Shown: in pieces, positions 6,314-10,307 of the stretch
How positions within the stretch are numbered: position 1 is the first letter of the stretch
How the letters are laid out: each line of letters begins with the position of its first letter
Assembly (NCBI GenBank): GCA_946628455.1
Contig: CAMOWP010000059.1
Coordinates: 1-10,307, forward strand
Source of the DNA: an uncultured Clostridia bacterium
GTDB lineage: Bacteria > Bacillota > Clostridia > Oscillospirales > Acutalibacteraceae
DNA length: 10,307 nucleotides
Reading direction: 5' to 3'
Notes under the pieces: generated by a model
The model's input: the letters and a program-made list of their open reading frames with translations, nothing else
What the model was told of the DNA's origin: nothing
Database searches by the model: none
Translations under genes and position numbers: made by a program

Positions 6314-7075
6314 TTAAAACTCCTGAGCGATTTCAAACAGGGGATAATTTGTATTTCTTATAAATTTCTTTTTTATAATCGGCGTGTGATACGCCACAGC
6401 CGTCAGCGCAAGCTTTGATTTGCTAATAATGTTGTAGCTTGATTTACCTGCAGCCCGTGGCGTTCTTTTGTAGTAAATAACCGAGTATTTGATTCCGAGG
6501 TTGCACACAAGCGCAGGCAAAAAGAATTTTTCATCAGTGTGAGTAAGCAGCTTTTTAACAGCGTTTCTGCTCATAAGCCTGTAGTTTGAGTGATTATTTA
6601 CAAGCCCTGTTTTAAACAGCTTCATCAGCGCGTAAAAGCCGCCGGACGTTATGCGCTCAAGCAGCGGGTCGTCATCTCTTGAGGAGCGTACGCCAAGCAC
6701 CATATCAGCGCCGTTTTCAAATTCATTAAGCATTTCGTCAGCGGCGTTAATGTCGTCCTGCAGGTCGCTGTCGATTGTGATAACGCAATCGGCTCTGTCA
6801 ACGCAGTAGGTCATACCCGCGATAAGCGCGTTCTGCTCGCCGCAGTTGCTTTTAAGAGCGATTCCGCAAAGCAGCTCTTCGCTTTCGCATATTTCCTTTA
6901 TAACGCTTTTTGTGCTGTCTGTCGAGCAGTCGTCAATAAACAGCACTCTGCTGTCTTTGCTGATTTTGCCATTACTTATAAGCGTTTGTACTTTATTCCT
7001 GAATAACGGCGCGGTTACCGTTAAGGTGTCTGCGTCGTTATAGCAGGGAACAATAAAATATAAAACAGATTCCAT
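6314..7075 (-). CDS. GT2 family glycosyltransferase (DPM1/GtrB-like, no C-terminal membrane segments)
   Basis: The 253-residue protein has a GT-A fold catalytic domain. It begins LYFIVPCYNDADTL, then IDDCSTDST (47-55, nucleotide-sugar binding), GEQNALIAGM (79-88), the metal-binding IDSDLQDD (101-108) and RAAGKSSYN (207-215), all typical of enzymes that transfer sugar from a nucleotide to polyprenyl phosphate. The bacterial relatives GtrB and ArnC usually have about 310 residues with two C-terminal membrane helices. This protein stops after a basic stretch (IIKKKFIR, 233-240) with no such helices. It may be peripheral or work with the GT-C protein encoded upstream. The next gene starts five bases later, so no room exists for a lost C-terminus. 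Its ATG lies one base after the GT-C stop and lacks a clear ribosome binding site, suggesting translational coupling. The sugar is unknown. Confidence 0.87.
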   Translation of the reverse strand: MESVLYFIVPCYNDADTLTVTAPLFRNKVQTLISNGKISKDSRVLFIDDCSTDSTKSVIKEICESEELLCGIALKSNCGEQNALIAGMTYCVDRADCVITIDSDLQDDINAADEMLNEFENGADMVLGVRSSRDDDPLLERITSGGFYALMKLFKTGLVNNHSNYRLMSRNAVKKLLTHTDEKFFLPALVCNLGIKYSVIYYKRTPRAAGKSSYNIISKSKLALTAVAYHTPIIKKKFIRNTNYPLFEIAQEF

Positions 7076-7076
7076 A

Positions 7077-8894
7077 TTATTGATTCTTGAATTTATTGAT
7101 TTTAATAATATATCCGCCTTTACCCTTTGTTACCTCGCAGTCTGCAATACTCTGAACGGTCTCAATAGTGAACATATTATCGTTTCGCTTCTCTTCATTT
7201 ACAAAGTAATAATAGGCATGGAAATTGATATAAATATAATCGGGCGTTTTTTCAGGGTGAAGCTCCCAGTATTTAAGCTGCCTTTGCGGAAAATCCGCTT
7301 CAATGTACCAGGGCGTATATGCCCCGCATTTCATATCTGCCGTAAGATACAGATTTGAAGCAAGATTTGCAATATAAAGGTTTCCGTTTGAATTATCTTC
7401 AATGAATTTTATATCTTCATGGTTGCCGTCGTATTCGTCCTTAATCAGCTGCGTTGTGTAAATGCCCTTCAATTCGCCGTAATCAATTTTCACATCAAGT
7501 ACCGCGTTATTCATTTGTGTAGTAAAGTTTTCGCAAATGTGATTTGTTGTAGCCGAATACGTGTTAAAGCAATTCCACAAGAGGAATATGCCGAGCACGG
7601 CGCACACGCAGGTGGTATAAGGGCTTGAGAAAATGCTCTTTTTCTCATCGCCTCTTAATTCTTCAATGAGGTCTTTAATAATCAATATATCGCCGATATA
7701 CGCTAAATTCATAAGTACGCCGATAGAAATATCCGAGAAGGCGTCCATACAAAGAGAGCCGAATAATCCCGTAAGCATAAACAGGAAATATTTTTTGTTA
7801 GGCTTTTCTGAAAGAATATAACATATTAAAGCAAAAATAAACGGCGGGATAGTGTATGCGCAGTAGTATATTACAATTCCTATTTCATCTGTTCGAAGCT
7901 TTGCAACGGAAACTACTATGAGCGAAGCGATAAGAACTACCGTTGATACAATAAGAATAATATCTCTCAAACGAGTATTTTTCTTTTTGGAAAATTTGTA
8001 AACAAACGCAAGAATAATAAGAATAATCGAAAAAACAGCGCCGAAATAGCCGTAAAGACCTGCAACATATAAAATCTTAAGGAAGATGAATTTATATACG
8101 TTTCCTCCTGTTGTAAGGTCGTATTCGCTGTTATCAAGAAAATGCGGCATAACCGCAAATATATCCTTGTATCCGACCTTTACGCCGAGGAAAACAAACA
8201 GTATAACCGCTAAGACAGCTGCAGCAGCCGTCATAATAAGCCAGGTGCGAACGCCAAACACATAATCGCAGCTTTCCTTATTTGCCTTTTTGCTCTTAAA
8301 AAATCTGATAAATACAATTGCAGTGTAAAGAATAAAAAGGAAAATCAGAGCAGGCTGAATAAGAACAACGCACCCGAGAATAATTCCGAGAAATAGAAGC
8401 TTTAACGCCGATACTTTCTTTTCTGCCAAAAACAGAGTAAGCGTAATTATTATCAACCCGTGGGCGGGCATTGTGTGGTAGTTTAAGGTGTAAACGGCAA
8501 ATGACGTATAAGAGCCGAAAAGCAGAGCCACTATTAAGCCGTACCATTTATAGCTCCTCAGCTTGTAATAAATGAAAGCGTAGATTATAAAGTGAACACA
8601 GATATAAAGCAAACGCGAAAAAAGTATTACTCCGTCAAACGAGCCGTTTATTTTCAGATATAATTTAACCGGAATATAAAGGAACAGCGACGCCATCTGA
8701 GAAAAATGCCATTCGTCAACAATCACTCTGTCGCCCTGCATAATACGCTTTACAATTTCAATATAAAAGCTTTCGTCAACGTATCCTGCTCCGTAATGAA
8801 CGCGCCGGAAAAACCAGCCGAACATCAGTATACCTGCTGCTATGGCTGCTATGTCGCAATAATTTATTCGTCTTTTCAGCGCCTTTTCTTCCAT
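7077..8894 (-). CDS. Polytopic membrane protein, probable GT-C-type glycosyltransferase (PMT/ArnT-like)
   Basis: This 605-residue protein has about 12 or 13 hydrophobic segments between residues 14 and 441, then a soluble C-terminal domain of about 160 residues that probably lies outside the membrane. After the first membrane segment comes GYVDESFYIEIVKRIMQGDRVIVDEWHFSQM (38-67). An acidic pair in the first outer loop (Asp40-Glu41) followed by a helix and a second acidic site is the layout of GT39/GT83-like enzymes, which take sugars from polyprenyl-phosphate carriers and add them to proteins or glycans on the outer face. No close named relative was recognised. The start at 8894 has only a weak ribosome binding site (ACGGATTGG region), and no clear promoter was seen in the 56 bases before it. 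Expression may come from read-through of the hairpin at 8921-8942. It heads the sugar operon. The gene is more AT-rich than metK or proC, as expected for many membrane residues. Confidence 0.75.
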   Translation of the reverse strand: MEEKALKRRINYCDIAAIAAGILMFGWFFRRVHYGAGYVDESFYIEIVKRIMQGDRVIVDEWHFSQMASLFLYIPVKLYLKINGSFDGVILFSRLLYICVHFIIYAFIYYKLRSYKWYGLIVALLFGSYTSFAVYTLNYHTMPAHGLIIITLTLFLAEKKVSALKLLFLGIILGCVVLIQPALIFLFILYTAIVFIRFFKSKKANKESCDYVFGVRTWLIMTAAAAVLAVILFVFLGVKVGYKDIFAVMPHFLDNSEYDLTTGGNVYKFIFLKILYVAGLYGYFGAVFSIILIILAFVYKFSKKKNTRLRDIILIVSTVVLIASLIVVSVAKLRTDEIGIVIYYCAYTIPPFIFALICYILSEKPNKKYFLFMLTGLFGSLCMDAFSDISIGVLMNLAYIGDILIIKDLIEELRGDEKKSIFSSPYTTCVCAVLGIFLLWNCFNTYSATTNHICENFTTQMNNAVLDVKIDYGELKGIYTTQLIKDEYDGNHEDIKFIEDNSNGNLYIANLASNLYLTADMKCGAYTPWYIEADFPQRQLKYWELHPEKTPDYIYINFHAYYYFVNEEKRNDNMFTIETVQSIADCEVTKGKGGYIIKINKFKNQ

Positions 8895-8911
8895 AAAATA
8901 CCAATCCGTAA

Positions 8912-8942
8912 AAATAGTTATAAACCGCCTCTTACGAGGCGG
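8912..8942 (-). terminator. Terminator after the prs-DUF5640 pair
   Basis: Read on the minus strand, CCGCCTC (8942-8936) pairs perfectly with GAGGCGG (8931-8925) around a GTAA loop. A broken U tract follows (TTTATAACTATTTTT down to 8910). It lies eight bases after the stop at 8951. The interrupted U tract suggests incomplete termination, which may allow some read-through into the sugar operon. Confidence 0.7.
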
Positions 8943-8950
8943 CTTGCTTA

Positions 8951-9508
8951 TTAATCGTTATTGTCAGCCTCGGTGCTTTCTTCCTTATTTTCGTCTCCGG
9001 GGTGCTCTTGTTTAGCTTCTTCAACAATGTCTGATAACGCTTCCTCATATCTCTTGAGGTTGAAATGGCTTGCGCGGGTGTAAACCGTTGTAACCATTTC
9101 ATCCTTATCAGGCTCCTTGCCGTTATACTCAACAAGGGTCAGCTTAAGCGTTTTATCGTGAATGCTGAATTTGTAAACAACGTTTGCGTTGGAATTATAG
9201 TCAAGAAGAGTGATTTTGTTACCGTCAATGCGGTAGTCCTTTGAGGTGGTGATTTTATCGGTTACATGATAATCATATGTGCCGTCGTCATAAAATTCAT
9301 AACCCGTAATCTTTTTCTCATCCTGCCATTTTCCGATAATCTGCTTTGTGTCAGGCGTGAAAATATCGTTAACAGCCTTGAAAGGCGATTCATTATTTAC
9401 GCCTGAGAAAATACCGAGCGGAATAAGAACAACAACCAAAACCGTAACGATTACAGTTATAATTATTGTCTGAGTTTTAGATAATTCCTTTAAATTAATC
9501 TTTTTCAT
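8951..9508 (-). CDS. Membrane-anchored lipocalin-like (DUF5640-like) protein of unknown function
   Basis: The 185-residue protein has a short basic N-terminus, one membrane segment (about 14-36) with no lipobox cysteine, and a small beta-rich domain. That domain begins IIGKWQDEKKITGYEFYDDGTYDY (57-80) and continues with YRIDGNKITLL and YKFSIHDKTLKLTL. A G-K-W opening followed by an F-x-D-D-G-T-Y strand is the common pattern of small lipocalin-like or DUF5640 domains in Firmicutes surface proteins. A charged, probably disordered tail rich in Glu and Asp ends the protein. The start at 9508 lies one base after the stop of the Prs gene, with GGGA about 10 bases upstream, so the two are likely translated together. 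Binding partner and role are unknown. The domain assignment rests on recognition by eye. Confidence 0.65.
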   Translation of the reverse strand: MKKINLKELSKTQTIIITVIVTVLVVVLIPLGIFSGVNNESPFKAVNDIFTPDTKQIIGKWQDEKKITGYEFYDDGTYDYHVTDKITTSKDYRIDGNKITLLDYNSNANVVYKFSIHDKTLKLTLVEYNGKEPDKDEMVTTVYTRASHFNLKRYEEALSDIVEEAKQEHPGDENKEESTEADNND

Positions 9509-9509
9509 C

Positions 9510-10307
9510 TTATTTCAATCCCTTTTTAATAAGTAAGTTATTGATTTTATCTGAGGAATCAAGAAGAGAGGATACCGAAAGGTCATGATTTATCGTGTCA
9601 ATAAAGTATGCAAGATATTTTGAAAGCTCAACGCTCTCATACCAATCGCGCGAAAGAAGCTCAGGCGACTGATAAACGCCGTTTGTGGTAAACACTCTTT
9701 CAATAATTCCGTCAGCGTACGCCTTGTCAAATACGTCAAGTCCGTTGCAGAAAAGGCCGAAGGAGCAGCAAACAATGATTCTGTTAGCGCCGAGCTCCTT
9801 GAGTTTCCTTGCAACGTCGAGCATGGAATCACCTGAGGAAATCATATCGTCAACAATGATGATGTCCTTTCCGACAACGCTCTCGCCGAGGTACTGATGG
9901 TCAACAATCGGGTTTCTTCCGTCAACTACTCTTGTGTAGTCGCGTCTTTTATAGAACATACCAAGATTTACGCCAAGCTGAGTAGCAAAGAAAATTGCTC
10001 TGTGAAGCGCGCCCTCGTCTGGGGAGATTATAAGAAGATGCTCGGGGTCAACCTTAAGCCCTTCAACATCGTTTACGATAGCCTTAATCTGCTGATATGC
10101 AGGCATAACGTTTTCAAAGGACTTGTGGGGTATAGCGTTCTGAACTCTCTTGTCATGCGCGTCAATGGTGATAATGTTATCAACGCCAAGCCTTGTGAGC
10201 TCCTGGAGCGCCATTGCGCAGTCAAGCGATTCGCGGGAATTGCGCTTGTGCTGTCTGCCCTCATAGAGCATAGGCATAATAACGTTGATTCTCTTTGCCT
10301 TGCTTGA
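9510..10307 (-). CDS. prs: Ribose-phosphate pyrophosphokinase (PRPP synthetase), divergent type, 5' end missing
   Basis: The enzyme moves a diphosphate from ATP to ribose-5-phosphate to make PRPP for nucleotide, histidine and tryptophan synthesis. The frame is open to the right edge, so only the last 265 residues are seen. Fragment numbering: VIMPMLYEGRQHKR (9-22) corresponds to the family's Y-A-R-Q-D-R-K region, IDAHDKR (48-54) to the D-L-H-x-x-Q metal site, IISPDEGALHRA (93-104) to the conserved SPDxGG segment, KRRDYTR (120-126) to the catalytic flexible loop, and IIIVDDMISSGDSM (149-162) to the PRPP loop. The loop differs from the usual DDMIDTAGT, and the C-terminus extends past the usual end with INHDLSVSSLLDSSDKINN. 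I take it as the clostridial variant form of Prs; a related PRTase-fold regulator is less likely. Internal ATGs at 10277 and 10271 are not the true start. Confidence 0.85.
   Translation of the reverse strand, partial: SSKAKRINVIMPMLYEGRQHKRNSRESLDCAMALQELTRLGVDNIITIDAHDKRVQNAIPHKSFENVMPAYQQIKAIVNDVEGLKVDPEHLLIISPDEGALHRAIFFATQLGVNLGMFYKRRDYTRVVDGRNPIVDHQYLGESVVGKDIIIVDDMISSGDSMLDVARKLKELGANRIIVCCSFGLFCNGLDVFDKAYADGIIERVFTTNGVYQSPELLSRDWYESVELSKYLAYFIDTINHDLSVSSLLDSSDKINNLLIKKGLK

Noticed and set aside
8895..8950. Promoter for the GT-C gene in the short gap after the terminator
   Set aside because: TATAAC could serve as a -10 box, but no -35 box lies at a workable distance. The evidence was too weak to list.
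9897..10307. 136-codon plus-strand frame opposite prs
   Set aside because: It is antisense to a conserved enzyme, has no ribosome binding site and shows no recognisable motif.
1..10307. CRISPR array, insertion sequence, tRNA or phage attachment site
   Set aside because: No regularly spaced repeats, transposase-like frames, terminal inverted repeats or tRNA cloverleaf sequences were seen on either strand by eye.

Overview
The window looks like chromosomal DNA of a spore-forming member of the Clostridia, possibly Oscillospiraceae or Ruminococcaceae. The main reasons are a clear SpoIIID sporulation regulator, a SAM-I riboswitch of the Firmicutes type in front of metK, strong AGGAGG-type ribosome binding sites, tight operons and moderate GC content. 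The genus is inference; the SpoIIID call is firm. No mobile element, tRNA, rRNA or CRISPR array was seen, and no gene-free stretch exceeds 300 bases.

Plus strand, left part (1-2886). The C-terminus of an MBOAT-family membrane O-acyltransferase runs in from the left edge and is followed 11 bases later by a membrane-anchored DHHW (AlgJ/AlgX-like) protein. This is the usual pair for O-acetylating a surface or secreted polymer. Next come a near-consensus promoter, a SAM-I riboswitch with an intrinsic terminator, and metK (S-adenosylmethionine synthetase), so the enzyme is switched off by its own product. A perfect hairpin with A and U tracts on either side separates metK from the convergent minus-strand genes and probably terminates transcription in both directions.

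Minus strand, right part (read from 10307 leftwards). First is a 5'-truncated, divergent ribose-phosphate pyrophosphokinase gene. One base after its stop begins a membrane-anchored lipocalin-like (DUF5640-like) protein, followed by a terminator hairpin. Then comes a four-gene surface-sugar operon: a polytopic GT-C-type glycosyltransferase, a GT2 (DPM1/GtrB-like) glycosyltransferase, a DegT-family PLP sugar aminotransferase and an FdtA/QdtA-like cupin sugar ketoisomerase. The genes are 1 or 5 bases apart or overlap by 8. The operon ends in another terminator. The last group is spoIIID, proC and an AIM24/TIGR00266 protein.

How the genes fit together. The sugar operon reads as a small pathway: the cupin shifts the keto group of a nucleotide 4-keto-6-deoxyhexose, the aminotransferase makes the amino sugar, the GT2 enzyme puts a sugar on a carrier, and the GT-C protein transfers it outside the membrane. 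The substrate-supplying genes (RmlA/RmlB type) are not in the window. The most interesting signals are a sigma-E-like promoter for spoIIID built into the terminator of the sugar operon, the spoIIID-proC-AIM24 arrangement, altered active-site positions in the cupin, a GT2 enzyme with no C-terminal membrane segments, and an unusual PRPP-binding loop in the Prs protein. I found no single wholly novel system.
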